Shown piece by piece: positions 10,242 through 20,246 of a stretch of 64,000 bases of DNA; position 1 is the first letter of the stretch; each line of letters opens with the position of its first letter. Both the position numbers and the translations under genes were made by a program. The DNA is taken from the NCBI RefSeq assembly GCF_029855125.1, contig NZ_CP123229.1, positions 2,958,501 through 3,022,500 on the forward strand. The letters are read 5' to 3'. This DNA is from Methylocapsa sp. D3K7. Lineage in GTDB: Bacteria > Pseudomonadota > Alphaproteobacteria > Rhizobiales > Beijerinckiaceae. The notes under the pieces were generated by a model. The model was given only the letters and a program-made list of their open reading frames with translations, made no database searches and had not been told where the DNA came from.

Positions 10242-10703
10242 ATGGTCAAGGTTCATACAGGGACTAGCCTGCTTGGCCATGCCGTCGAGGCGCCGCAAAC
10301 GCCGGACGAGGCGACGCTCGAGCGTGTGGCCAATCCCAACCCGGACGAAAACTACATCGCTCGCTTCACCGCGCCGGAATTTACCGCTCTCTGTCCGGTC
10401 ACAGGCCAGCCGGATTTTGCACTTCTCATCATTGATTATTTGCCCGGCTCCTGGCTCGTCGAATCGAAATCCTTCAAACTCTATCTGGCTTCGTTTCGCA
10501 ATCACGGCGCCTTCCACGAAGATTGCACCTTGCGGATCGGCAAGGATTTTGCGGCCTGCGCCGAGCCGCGCTGGCTCAGGATCGGCGGCTATTGGAATCC
10601 CCGCGGGGGCATTCCCATTGACGTCTTCTGGTCGATGGGGGTACTTCCGGCCGGGCTTTGGGTGCCTGAGCAAAGCGTGCCGCTCTATCGCGGACGCGGC
10701 TGA
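10242..10703 (+). CDS. queF: NADPH-dependent 7-cyano-7-deazaguanine (preQ0) reductase
   Basis: Reduces preQ0 to preQ1 in queuosine biosynthesis. The 153-residue unimodular form carries the active-site Cys in CPVTGQPD and the family signature [22 protein letters not shown], given here as [12 protein letters not shown] and [10 protein letters not shown]. The start [12 protein letters not shown] (10242) gives the usual length for the short QueF class; an in-frame upstream ATG would add a low-quality N-terminus. No other que gene lies in the window. It ends 10 bp before the convergent pyrG. Confidence 0.95.
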   Translation: MVKVHTGTSLLGHAVEAPQTPDEATLERVANPNPDENYIARFTAPEFTALCPVTGQPDFALLIIDYLPGSWLVESKSFKLYLASFRNHGAFHEDCTLRIGKDFAACAEPRWLRIGGYWNPRGGIPIDVFWSMGVLPAGLWVPEQSVPLYRGRG

Positions 10704-10712
10704 TTTCAGAAC

Positions 10713-12404
<1,692 letters not shown>

Positions 12405-12438
12405 TTACACATAAACCCTGAGATTATTTCTGCCGTTA

Positions 12439-13023
12439 TCATTTTCCCCAGGGCAGAGGATAGTCGCGAGCCGGCTTCTGTACAGGGGAGGCTGGAGCCG
12501 GAGCGCCCGGCGCTGCTTGGCTTGGCGCAGCGGGAACCAATGGTGCGGCAGGCGCCACGGGCACCGGCAAAGCCGGACCCGCGGGCGCGGCGGGTTTCGT
12601 TTCCAGCACGCTATGGCCAGGTTGCGGTGCAACAGGTCCGTTCTGGCCCGGCAAGGTCATATCGGACGGAAGGGTAGGCTTCGAAGCCTGATCTTCCATT
12701 TTCTGCAATTGGTCGAGCAAGCTTCCCTTGCCTTCGCCCTCTTTGGCCGGGCCCTTGCCAGGCTCGATGGGCGTGAAGCTTTGGAAGGTCACTTCCGAAC
12801 CCTGGGTGAACCGCGCCAAAATCGTCAGACCCAGGCTGGTCGCGAAAAACAAAGCCGCCAAGATGGCGGTCGCGCGGGTCAAGGCATTCGCCTGGCCGCG
12901 CCCGGTCATGAAGCCGCCGCCGCCGCCAATCCCGATGGCGCCCCCCTCGGAACGCTGCAGCAACACCGTCACGACAAGCGCGATGACGATCATAAGGTGA
13001 ACAACGATCAGAACCGATTGCAT
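12439..13023 (-). CDS. secG: Preprotein translocase subunit SecG with long Pro/Ala-rich tail
   Basis: Small inner-membrane partner of SecYE. Two hydrophobic segments (from SVLIVVHLMIVIALVVTVLL and from TRATAILAALFFATSLGLTI) flank the conserved SEGGAIGIGGGGG and FMTGRGQANALTR loop. The start MQSVLIVVHLM (13023) fits the family; an upstream ATG would add 23 odd residues. At 194 residues it is much longer than E. coli SecG (about 110) because of a C-terminal tail of about 110 residues rich in Pro, Ala and Val. Such tails are common in Rhizobiales SecG. It lies between tpiA and pyrG. Confidence 0.93.
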   Translation of the reverse strand: MQSVLIVVHLMIVIALVVTVLLQRSEGGAIGIGGGGGFMTGRGQANALTRATAILAALFFATSLGLTILARFTQGSEVTFQSFTPIEPGKGPAKEGEGKGSLLDQLQKMEDQASKPTLPSDMTLPGQNGPVAPQPGHSVLETKPAAPAGPALPVPVAPAAPLVPAAPSQAAPGAPAPASPVQKPARDYPLPWGK

Positions 13024-13247
13024 GAAGACTTTTCCGTTATCGCCAAACCCAGGGACGATTTGCAGCCTCTTGTTTCCAATAATCGGCCACAAGGCAAGCG
13101 CCGAGTGGTCTTTTGCCGAAAAATTCCAAAATGCCGCGCTTATCCAAAAAAGGATCGCTTATGATATCAAAGGGATAAGAAGTGGCTGCGGCGCTCCGGG
13201 ATGGCCTTGGATGCGCCGCCAAGCCCAGGTCCCGGCAGCCCGAGCGG

Positions 13248-14021
13248 CTATGTGGTCCGCACAAATTCGCGATAAATCCCGGCAATCCCCATGAATTCGC
13301 TGCTGTTGAGCGAGGCGCCGCCGACCAGGGCGCCATCGACGTCTTTCACGAGCAACAATTTTGCGGCATTGCCGGGTTTGACGGAGCCGCCATAAAGAAT
13401 GCGCAGCGCCGCGCCTTGGCCGGGGAGGATGTCATTGACCTGGACGCGGATAAAATGGTGCATCTCGGCGATGTCCTCCGGCGTTGGCGTCAGACCGGTG
13501 CCGATGGCCCAAACAGGCTCATAAGCGATCACGAGGCTTTCCGAGGACGCCGATTTGGGGATCGAACCGATAAGTTGGGAGCCAACCAGACGCAAGGCAT
13601 CCCCCGCTTCACGTTCGCTTTTCGTTTCGCCCACGCAGACGATCGCCGTCAAGCCCGCCCGAAGCGCACCGAGGGTTTTCTCATGAACGCTATGATTGCC
13701 TTCGTGGTGACCGGACCGCCGTTCCGAGTGGCCGAGGATCACATAAGTCGCGCCGGCGTCTTTCAGCATTTCAGCGGACAGATCGCCGGTGAACGGGCCG
13801 CTCGGCTCTTCGTGACAATGCTGGCCGCCAAGCGCGACCTTGGACCCCTCGCAAATCCGCGCCGCCGCTATAAGCAGGGTCGCGGGAGGGCAAATCAAAA
13901 CTTCCGCATCCCCAGCGATTCCTTCGGCCACCGCCGCGCATATTGCGGAGACCTCGCTGAGGTTCTTGCGCAAGCCGTGCATTTTCCAGTTTCCCGCGAC
14001 GAGCGGGCGCCTTTGGGTCAT
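13248..14021 (-). CDS. tpiA: Triosephosphate isomerase
   Basis: Glycolysis/gluconeogenesis: interconverts dihydroxyacetone phosphate and glyceraldehyde 3-phosphate. Family motifs GNWKMHG (substrate Lys), GHSERR (catalytic His), AYEPVWAIGTG (catalytic Glu) and YGGSVKPGNA are all present in 257 residues. The start MTQRRPLVAGNWKM (14021) was chosen over an upstream ATG at 14069 because it gives the standard N-terminus. It heads the tpiA-secG-pyrG group and is divergent from the ppiD-like gene. Confidence 0.98.
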   Translation of the reverse strand: MTQRRPLVAGNWKMHGLRKNLSEVSAICAAVAEGIAGDAEVLICPPATLLIAAARICEGSKVALGGQHCHEEPSGPFTGDLSAEMLKDAGATYVILGHSERRSGHHEGNHSVHEKTLGALRAGLTAIVCVGETKSEREAGDALRLVGSQLIGSIPKSASSESLVIAYEPVWAIGTGLTPTPEDIAEMHHFIRVQVNDILPGQGAALRILYGGSVKPGNAAKLLLVKDVDGALVGGASLNSSEFMGIAGIYREFVRTT

Positions 14022-14149
14022 ACGAAAACAATCCCTATTTTTGCCCTTGAGCCGCGTTGCACGGGGCACGCGATCTTCTTATAGTCCCCGGCCAATTTGT
14101 AAACGCCTGACGCCCCCACGCTTCAACAACCCAAAGAGACATTCCCCTC

Positions 14150-16066
14150 ATGCTTGAATCACTCCGTGCCTCGGCGCAAGGCTGGATCGGCCGCACCATC
14201 ATGGGCGTCCTGATGGGCTTGATCATCCTCAGTTTCGCAATCTGGGGCATTGGCGACATCTTTCGCGGATTTGGCGCCAACAACCTCGCGCAAGTCGGTG
14301 GCACCGAGATCGGCGCCGACACCTTCCGCAATGCCTATCAGGGTGAGTTGCAGCGTCAGCAGCGGCTGGAACGGCGCAGCATCACCAATGAAGAAGCGCA
14401 CCAATATGGGCTGGACCGGCAGGTGCTCTCGCGCCTCGTGGGCGAAGCGGCGCTCGATGACCAGTCACGCAAATTGGGCCTTGCCTTCAGCGATGACTTG
14501 GTTCGCAAGGCGATTGTCAACGACGACAATTTCAAGGGAATGACCGGCCAATTCGATCATCAGATGCTTGATTCGTTTTTGCGCGATGAGGGTCTGACCG
14601 AAAAGCTCTATATGCGGCAACAGCGCGCCATCCAGACCCGCCGTGAAATTATCGATTCGCTGACCGGCGGCATCCAGCTGCCCACCTCGTTGCTGGAAGC
14701 CATCCACCGCTATCAAGCAGAGGCCCGCGCTGTTGACTATATCGTCATTCCCAATGCGGCTGCCGGCGCGCTTCCGGCCCCCTCGGAAGAGGCTTTGAAG
14801 AAATACTTCCGGGAGAATCAAACGCTTTACGGCGTTCCGGAATACCGCGGCCTCGTCGTCCTGCCGGTTGCCCCCGCCGTGATCGCCAAGCCGGACGAGG
14901 TGTCGGACGACGACGCGAAAAAACGCTATGAGGACGTCAAGAATGAGCGGTTTGGGGCGCCTGAAAAGCGCGCCGTCGAACAGATTATTTATGCAAGCGA
15001 GGCGGATGCCGCGGCGGCACGTGCAAAACTCAGCGCGGGAAAGACATTCGACGATCTGCTGAAGGAAAAAAATCTCACCCCCAAGGACGCGAGCCTTGGC
15101 ACGGTGACCAAGGGTGCGCTCGTCGATAAGGACGTTGCCGATGCCGCCTTTTCCCTAAAAAAAGAAGGCGAGGTCAGCGCGCCGGTGAAGGCGCAATTCG
15201 GCACCGTGATCGTCCGGGTTGGCAAGATCGCTCCATCGACCGTCAAGCCTTATCCAGAAGTTGCCGGAGAGCTCAAACGGGACATCGCCTTGCAGCGCGC
15301 CCAAAAGGATATCGATCGCATTCACGATGCGATCGAGGATCAGCGCACCGCCGGAAAATCGCTTGCGGAAGCAGCGAAGAGCGTCGGCCTCGAACCAAAG
15401 GTCATCCCTGCCATTGATGCGACGGGCAATGACCCGCAGGGTGCGCCGGTCAAGGATCTGGTTGATTCCCAAGCCTTGTTGAAAGCCGCCTTCGCGTCGG
15501 ATGTCGGCGTCGATAACGACACCTTGCGGGTGAAAGGCGGTGGCTACCAATGGTTCGAAGTCACCCAGGTCGAGAAGCCGCGCGAGAAAACTTTCGACGA
15601 AGCCAAGGCGGATGTCGAGAAGGCCTGGCGCGACGAAGAGGCCGGAAAGATCTTGCTGGCGAAGACGACAGACCTCACGAAGAAACTCGATGCCGGGGAA
15701 CCTCTTACGGCCATCGCGGCGAAGGAAGGCAAGCTTGAAATCAAGCACGCCAGTGATGTTCTGCGCAACAATGGCAACGGGCTCGCGCTCAATGTCGTGA
15801 CGCAGGTCTTCAATGTGCCGGTGCATCGCGCCGGTTCCGTTGAGAGCGAAGACGGCGGCCGCATCTTGTTTCAAGTCTCCGATTCCACGGTGTCCCCCTT
15901 TGATCCGAAGGCGCCCGAACTCGCCAATATTCTGGGGGATGTCAAAGCCGGGTTTAATGAGGACATCATTGCCCAGTATCTCGCCAGGCTTGAAACCGAT
16001 ATCGGCGTCAAGTTGAACGCCAAAGCCTTTACGGCGGCGACGGGCATTTCTCCGGACGAGCTTTAA
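14150..16066 (+). CDS. PpiD/SurA-type membrane-anchored peptidyl-prolyl isomerase
   Basis: Periplasmic folding factor of 638 residues. It has one N-terminal membrane anchor (IGRTIMGVLMGLIILSFAIW, about residues 13-32), a SurA_N-like helical region, a parvulin-type domain (about residues 265-370, with DEVSDDDAKKRYEDVKNE before it and FGTVIVRVGKI closing it) and a long C-terminal helical region. The layout matches PpiD. It lies 10 bp upstream of trpE in a probable operon, a neighbourhood known in Rhizobiales (tpiA / ppiD / trpE). Confidence 0.9.
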   Translation: MLESLRASAQGWIGRTIMGVLMGLIILSFAIWGIGDIFRGFGANNLAQVGGTEIGADTFRNAYQGELQRQQRLERRSITNEEAHQYGLDRQVLSRLVGEAALDDQSRKLGLAFSDDLVRKAIVNDDNFKGMTGQFDHQMLDSFLRDEGLTEKLYMRQQRAIQTRREIIDSLTGGIQLPTSLLEAIHRYQAEARAVDYIVIPNAAAGALPAPSEEALKKYFRENQTLYGVPEYRGLVVLPVAPAVIAKPDEVSDDDAKKRYEDVKNERFGAPEKRAVEQIIYASEADAAAARAKLSAGKTFDDLLKEKNLTPKDASLGTVTKGALVDKDVADAAFSLKKEGEVSAPVKAQFGTVIVRVGKIAPSTVKPYPEVAGELKRDIALQRAQKDIDRIHDAIEDQRTAGKSLAEAAKSVGLEPKVIPAIDATGNDPQGAPVKDLVDSQALLKAAFASDVGVDNDTLRVKGGGYQWFEVTQVEKPREKTFDEAKADVEKAWRDEEAGKILLAKTTDLTKKLDAGEPLTAIAAKEGKLEIKHASDVLRNNGNGLALNVVTQVFNVPVHRAGSVESEDGGRILFQVSDSTVSPFDPKAPELANILGDVKAGFNEDIIAQYLARLETDIGVKLNAKAFTAATGISPDEL

Positions 16067-16076
16067 GCGTACGCCC

Positions 16077-17591
16077 ATGTTCGAGCCGCCGCTTGAGGCC
16101 TGCGCCAGCAGCTATGAGGCGGGGCGCGCCTGCCTCGTCTCCGCCCGTCTTGTGGGCGATCTTGAAACGCCCGTTTCGGCTTTTTTGAAATTGGCGGCCG
16201 GGCGGGCCGGGCGCATCTTTCTGCTCGAATCGGTGGAAGGCGGCGCCGCGCGCGGCCGCTACTCTATGATTGGCCTTGATCCCGATATCGTCTGGCGCGT
16301 TCACGGCGGGCGGGCCGAGATCAATCGCCACGCGCTGGCCGATCCCGATGATTTTTCGCCCTGCGATGAGCCGCCGCTCGAAGCTCTCCGTGCACTGATC
16401 GCGCAATCGCGGATCGACGTTAGCGAGGAGCTTCCACCCATGGCGGCGGGCGTCTTCGGCTATATCGGCTATGATATGGTCCGGCAGATGGAGAGCCTTG
16501 CCGAGGCAAAGCCAGATCCAATCGGCGTGCCCGATGCGATCATGCTGCGACCGACCGTCATGGTGGTTTTCGATGCTGTTCGCGACGAAATTTTTGTCGT
16601 CACGCCGTTGCGGCCAGATGCCAGTACCAAGTTTCGCGCCGCCTATGGCCGGGCCGTGGAGCGCCTTGAAGCGACGATTGCCACGCTTGAGGGGCCGCTG
16701 CAGGCGCCCTATGCCGGCGATCCGGCTCTCACAACGGGAACGCCGTGCTCGAATACGCCGCAAGAGCGCTTTTTTGACATGGTCGAGCGGGCCAAGGATT
16801 ACATCCGCGCGGGCGATATTTTTCAGGTTGTTCTCTCGCAGCGGTTTTCGGCAGCCTTCGCGCTGCCCGCCTTCTCGCTCTACCGCGCGTTGCGGCGGAT
16901 CAATCCGGCGCCGTTTCTGTGCTATCTCGATTTTGGCTCGTTTCAGATCGTCTGCTCAAGCCCCGAAATTCTGGTGCGGGCGCGGGATGGCAAAGTCACG
17001 ATCAGGCCGATCGCCGGCACACGCTGGCGCGGCAACACAAGGGAAGAAGACGAGCGCCTCGCGGCGGAACTGTTGGCCGACCAAAAGGAATGTGCCGAGC
17101 ATTTGATGCTGCTCGATCTCGGGCGCAACGATGTCGGGCGTGTCGCGCAAATGGGTTCGGTCGAGGTGACGGAAAAATTCGCCATCGAGCGCTACAGCCA
17201 TGTCATGCACATCGTCTCGAATGTCGAGGGCAAGCTCGACGCCAAGCATGATGTGATCGACGCGCTCTGCGCCGGGTTTCCGGCGGGCACCGTTTCGGGC
17301 GCACCAAAAGTGCGGGCGATGGAAATCATTGACGAACTCGAGACCGACAAGCGCGGCATCTATGGCGGCTGCATCGGTTATTTCGGCGCCGCCGGAGAAA
17401 TGGATACGTGCATTGTGTTGCGCACTGCGATCGTCAAGGATGGCGTGATGCATGTGCAGGCGGGTGCTGGGATCGTCTATGATTCAAGCCCGGCCGCCGA
17501 ACAGCAGGAATGCATCAACAAAGCGCAAGCCCAGTTCCGCGCCGCCGAGGAAGCGGTGCGCTTCGCCGCGGGGGCCAAGCGCGGGCAATGA
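16077..17591 (+). CDS. trpE: Anthranilate synthase component I
   Basis: Converts chorismate to anthranilate using ammonia delivered by TrpG. The 504-residue protein has the N-terminal feedback-binding LLES segment and the catalytic C-terminal blocks RDGKVTIRPIAGTRWRGN, LDLGRNDVGRVA, FPAGTVSGAPKVRAMEII and VQAGAGIVYDS. It is not fused to TrpG, unlike the TrpEG fusion of some rhizobia. It begins 10 bp after the ppiD-like gene, leaving no room for a trp leader or attenuator directly upstream. trpG lies 4.5 kb away beyond a low-GC stretch. Confidence 0.97.
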   Translation: MFEPPLEACASSYEAGRACLVSARLVGDLETPVSAFLKLAAGRAGRIFLLESVEGGAARGRYSMIGLDPDIVWRVHGGRAEINRHALADPDDFSPCDEPPLEALRALIAQSRIDVSEELPPMAAGVFGYIGYDMVRQMESLAEAKPDPIGVPDAIMLRPTVMVVFDAVRDEIFVVTPLRPDASTKFRAAYGRAVERLEATIATLEGPLQAPYAGDPALTTGTPCSNTPQERFFDMVERAKDYIRAGDIFQVVLSQRFSAAFALPAFSLYRALRRINPAPFLCYLDFGSFQIVCSSPEILVRARDGKVTIRPIAGTRWRGNTREEDERLAAELLADQKECAEHLMLLDLGRNDVGRVAQMGSVEVTEKFAIERYSHVMHIVSNVEGKLDAKHDVIDALCAGFPAGTVSGAPKVRAMEIIDELETDKRGIYGGCIGYFGAAGEMDTCIVLRTAIVKDGVMHVQAGAGIVYDSSPAAEQQECINKAQAQFRAAEEAVRFAAGAKRGQ

Positions 17592-18173
17592 GTGTAAACC
17601 CACATGCAAGGGCTATCACGCCGCGGAGTCAATCGTACCAAAATGTTTCACGTGAAACGATTTGGTAAGGCCGGAGCCGAAAACCTTACAAGGCGGGAGA
17701 CAGCGACCCCTTCGCGCATGAGTAAGATCGAGCGATATTTTGGTGCAATTCGTGGTGAGGCGGCGAAATCGCCTGACGATCAAGATCGTTGCTAGCCGGC
17801 ATTCTGGATGTAAGTTTCGCGAAGGAAATGATCTCGAGTTACTTCGGCTTCTCAATTGTGCGCAGCCGCAAAATGACGGCATATTTTTGCACCTGACTTC
17901 TGCAACAAAAAAGCCTTTTAAAATCAAAGGGGAATTTTGGTGCATGATTTTTGCACTGGCCGGAAGCGAGTTGTGAAACTCGTGAGAGCGTGAAAATCTA
18001 TGTGCCACGCAAGCCACAGAAGACGCGATAGCCAATCAAATTCGGCGCGGCTCCGGCTGGCGGAGAGACTCGCCAGCCGTGTAACGCCCATCATGGGACC
18101 AGGGCGCCGACGCCCGCAGCGCCGATCAGCACCGCCGCGAGGCTGATCTTCACGCCTTGTCGCTGAAGAATGG
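17592..18173. other. 582-bp intergenic region after trpE
   Basis: It holds a parS-like site near its trpE end and no ORF with protein-like composition. At its far end the minus strand encodes a short tail, KISLAAVLIGAAGVGALVP then stop (about 18100-18160), which looks like the C-terminal membrane helix of some protein but lacks a body; it may be a gene remnant. Base composition drops towards 45-50% GC in the middle. Confidence 0.6.
17644..17659. promoter_or_regulatory. parS: parS-like ParB-binding site 1
   Basis: The 16-mer tgtttcacgtgaaacg matches the chromosomal parS consensus (TGTTTCACGTGAAACA) at 15 of 16 positions. It sits 52 bp after the trpE stop. Its flanks (caatcgtaccaaaa on the left and tttggt on the right) recur around the site at 26509-26524. 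ParB loading here for chromosome segregation is an inference from the known consensus. Confidence 0.85.
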
Positions 18174-18641
18174 TTAAGCGGCCTTGCCTCGGCAATCCAC
18201 CTTTCTACTGACGACAACTTGCCCAGTTTCGAGGAGTGACTTGAGATTGGACAGAACTTTCGGCCATCCGCCGGAAACGGCTTCGATGAGTTTCGATGGC
18301 GCTTTATCCATGCCGTGTGTAACAGTCAGCTTTACGACGCCATCTTCTGGTTCGATCTCGAAGGTGCAAAGCGAATAACCTTCGGCTTTCAACTCCGGTT
18401 TCCATTCATTGCGCCACTTGATAACGAGACGTTTCGGTGGGTTGCTTTCGGCAATCTCACCCGTTTCGGCAATTTCTCCATCATGAAATTTCAACTGCCA
18501 CGGCGAACCGGCTTTCCACTCGCTCGTGCAATACATGCCGAACCAGTATTGTTTCATGAATTCGATGTTCGTGAGAGCGTTCCACAGCTTTTCGGGCGTG
18601 GTCTTGATGTAGGTGGTGTAGACGAATTCGGATTTAGTCAT
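18174..18641 (-). CDS. SRPBCC (AHSA1-like) domain protein, first copy
   Basis: A 155-residue protein of the START/SRPBCC fold (activator of Hsp90 ATPase-like). Family features: TTYIKTTPEKLWNALTNIEF at the start, then FMKQYWFGM, and GGWPKVLSNLKSLLETG at the end. These domains bind hydrophobic ligands; the ligand here is unknown. The ATG at 18641 overlaps the end of the upstream ArsR gene by 8 bp (ATGACTAA), so the two are translationally coupled. Such ArsR-SRPBCC pairs are widespread, the regulator usually repressing the pair. The last residues (RKVDCRGKAA) look like non-family read-through. Confidence 0.85.
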   Translation of the reverse strand: MTKSEFVYTTYIKTTPEKLWNALTNIEFMKQYWFGMYCTSEWKAGSPWQLKFHDGEIAETGEIAESNPPKRLVIKWRNEWKPELKAEGYSLCTFEIEPEDGVVKLTVTHGMDKAPSKLIEAVSGGWPKVLSNLKSLLETGQVVVSRKVDCRGKAA

Positions 18642-18963
18642 CGGGGTCCTCCTGCAGAGCTTGTTTAAGGTTGTGAAGTGCTTGAAGCCGATTTCGCTCA
18701 AACTTGCCGATCCAACGCATGTAAATTTCATGGATCGGAACCGGATTGAGAAAATGCAGCTTCTCGCGGCCTTGTTTTTTGGTGACGACAAGATTCGCTG
18801 ACTCCAGCAAAACAAGGTGCTTGGTCACCGCCTGGCGGCTCATGTCGTGGCCCTCGCATAATTCCCCCAGCGTCAGCCCGCCTTTCTCGCGCAAGCGGTC
18901 GAGCAGTAGACGGCGGCTGGAGTCAGCAAGCGCCTTAAACACCTTGTCTTCACCGGTGAGCAT
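18634..18963 (-). CDS. ArsR-family winged-helix repressor, first copy
   Basis: A 109-residue DNA-binding protein with KVFKALADSSRRLLLDRL, the recognition helix region MSRQAVTKHLVLLESANLV and a wing KKQGREKLHF. No Cys pair typical of metal-sensing ArsR is seen in the recognition region (one Cys in GELCEGH). I start it at MLTGEDK (18963), since the upstream ATG (18999) would place the operator-like inverted repeat inside the gene. It is coupled to the SRPBCC gene and is probably autoregulated. Confidence 0.88.
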   Translation of the reverse strand: MLTGEDKVFKALADSSRRLLLDRLREKGGLTLGELCEGHDMSRQAVTKHLVLLESANLVVTKKQGREKLHFLNPVPIHEIYMRWIGKFERNRLQALHNLKQALQEDPDD

Positions 18964-18974
18964 GCAGCCATAAT

Positions 18975-18994
18975 ATGCAACTATTTGGTTGCAT
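18975..18994. promoter_or_regulatory. Inverted repeat, likely operator of the first ArsR gene
   Basis: The perfect dyad atgcaac-N6-gttgcat lies 12 bp upstream of the ArsR start codon. A short dyad overlapping the promoter or leader is where autorepressing ArsR proteins usually bind; that role is inferred. Confidence 0.55.
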
Positions 18995-18999
18995 GTCAA

Positions 19000-19281
19000 G
19001 GATCAGCCGCCGCCCCGCCTGATATTGGGGCAAGAATTCCAGCTTTAAATATATTTCTAAGTAACTTATACACTATACTTAATTCTTGATGTACTAGGCC
19101 AATTCTATATTAATGCTGCTTGATTCTCGGATAGTGCGCCAGCAGGGTAATTGGCGGAAGTACCCGCGCGAAATTGGGGCAACGATGGCCACAATCCAGA
19201 ACTTTGGCTTCATGTGGGAGCGTGACAGCGAGGACCGTTGCTGGCGTCATAAATCAACAGCTTGTCCTTAAAGCTTCGACA
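19000..19281. other. AT-rich spacer between the two ArsR-SRPBCC pairs
   Basis: By hand count 19021-19080 is about 28% G+C and 19081-19140 about 40%, far below the rest of the window. A 28-codon plus-strand reading from about 19184 begins MATIQNFGFMWER and then stops; its first residues recall the N-terminus of a GIY-YIG-type nuclease family as I remember it, so it could be a broken gene fragment. No intact gene seen. Confidence 0.4.
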
Positions 19282-19761
19282 TCATTGGTGAACATTGTTC
19301 TGCTTAAGCATGTTTTCGATCGTTTCGAAATGCCATTCGGTGCCAGTACGGCGCATCTCAATGCCATCCTGCCCGTCCATAAACACGATCTGCTCAGTGT
19401 AGGACACGCGGGTCCGGTCGCCATCTGATTCAAGATCAAGGCTGGACAAAGTGACGGAGTGGAGTTCTCCCGAAAGGTGGAGGTCATAGGCGTAGACAAG
19501 ACGGCGGCACGGCTCGATGACGTGATAGCGTGCTTCGAAGAGTGTCGTCATTTCGCTCACGTTGAAGCGGCCTTCCGCCACTTCGAGGCCACCCACACGA
19601 AAATCCATCGACCGGCGTACCTCGGTCCATTGCTCGGGTGGGCCACGGAACCATTGTGCTTTGAAAGCCGGATCAGCCCATGCGCTAAATATGCGTTGAG
19701 GTGTCGCTGTCCACACACGCTTTATTGTGAATGTGCCATGAAAAGAGGGGAGGGATTTCAT
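19282..19761 (-). CDS. SRPBCC (AHSA1-like) domain protein, second copy
   Basis: A 159-residue SRPBCC/AHSA1 protein: TFTIKRVWTATPQRIFSAWA at the start, the KAQWFRGP segment, then beta strands and the C-terminal helix beginning GTEWHFETIENML. It is clearly distinct in sequence from the first copy (18174-18641), so this is not a simple tandem duplication. Its ATG overlaps the stop of the upstream ArsR gene by four bases (ATGA), indicating coupling. Ligand unknown. Confidence 0.87.
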   Translation of the reverse strand: MKSLPSFHGTFTIKRVWTATPQRIFSAWADPAFKAQWFRGPPEQWTEVRRSMDFRVGGLEVAEGRFNVSEMTTLFEARYHVIEPCRRLVYAYDLHLSGELHSVTLSSLDLESDGDRTRVSYTEQIVFMDGQDGIEMRRTGTEWHFETIENMLKQNNVHQ

Positions 19762-20135
19762 GATTCACCTTTCTTGGCCAGTTGAACTGGAATGCTCCGT
19801 TTCACTGGATTTTTCTCGCCTTCGACCAGCTTTTCGAGTTGATCGAAACGGTATTCCCAGAGTTGGCGGCGTTCGCTTAGCCAACGTTCGACGCGCAAGA
19901 CCGCAGCGCTCGAAATTCGGCACTCACGAGTGCGGCCGCGCTTTTCAGTGACGACGAGGCCACTCGCTTCGAGCACTTGGACATGCTGTTGGATTGCCGC
20001 AAGCGATGACGCATAAGGCTTCGCGAGTTCGCTGACAGAGGCAGGCCCCTGCGAAAGGCGATCAAGAATCCCCCGTCGCGTCGCGTCCGCAAGCGCATGG
20101 AAGGCCCTATCCAGTTCATTCGAATACTCAACCAT
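19758..20135 (-). CDS. ArsR-family winged-helix repressor, second copy
   Basis: A 125-residue regulator: LDRAFHALADATRRGILDRL, a recognition region ASSLAAIQQHVQVLEASGLV and the wing KRGRTRECR, followed by a C-terminal helix (ERWLSERRQLWEYRFDQL) typical of ArsR proteins paired with SRPBCC proteins. The start MVEYSNELD (20135) matches the family; an ATG 21 bp upstream is possible. It probably represses its own operon through the dyad just upstream. Confidence 0.9.
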   Translation of the reverse strand: MVEYSNELDRAFHALADATRRGILDRLSQGPASVSELAKPYASSLAAIQQHVQVLEASGLVVTEKRGRTRECRISSAAVLRVERWLSERRQLWEYRFDQLEKLVEGEKNPVKRSIPVQLAKKGES

Positions 20136-20138
20136 ATG

Positions 20139-20183
20139 CTTAAGTATCAGCGCCATTCGCGGAAAGTCAAGTTCTTACTTAAG
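20139..20183. promoter_or_regulatory. Spaced inverted repeat upstream of the second ArsR gene
   Basis: cttaagta (20139-20146) and its exact reverse complement tacttaag (20176-20183) are separated by 29 bp, immediately upstream of the ArsR start codon. Each contains the palindrome cttaag. Two operator copies for the adjacent repressor are plausible but unproven. Confidence 0.45.
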
Positions 20184-20246
20184 TTTTTTCAGAGGTTGCA
20201 GGAGGCTCCGTCGCTGGACTCCGATAAGGCGCAATATGGAACTCCC

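Noticed and set aside
16067..16076. trp attenuator or leader peptide before trpE
   Set aside because: Only 10 bp separate trpE from the ppiD-like gene, and no Trp-codon leader was seen inside that end.
17630..17790. Short ORFs reading FHVKRF/FHVKHF around the parS-like sites
   Set aside because: The peptides come from translating the parS palindrome itself; there is no further protein-like sequence.
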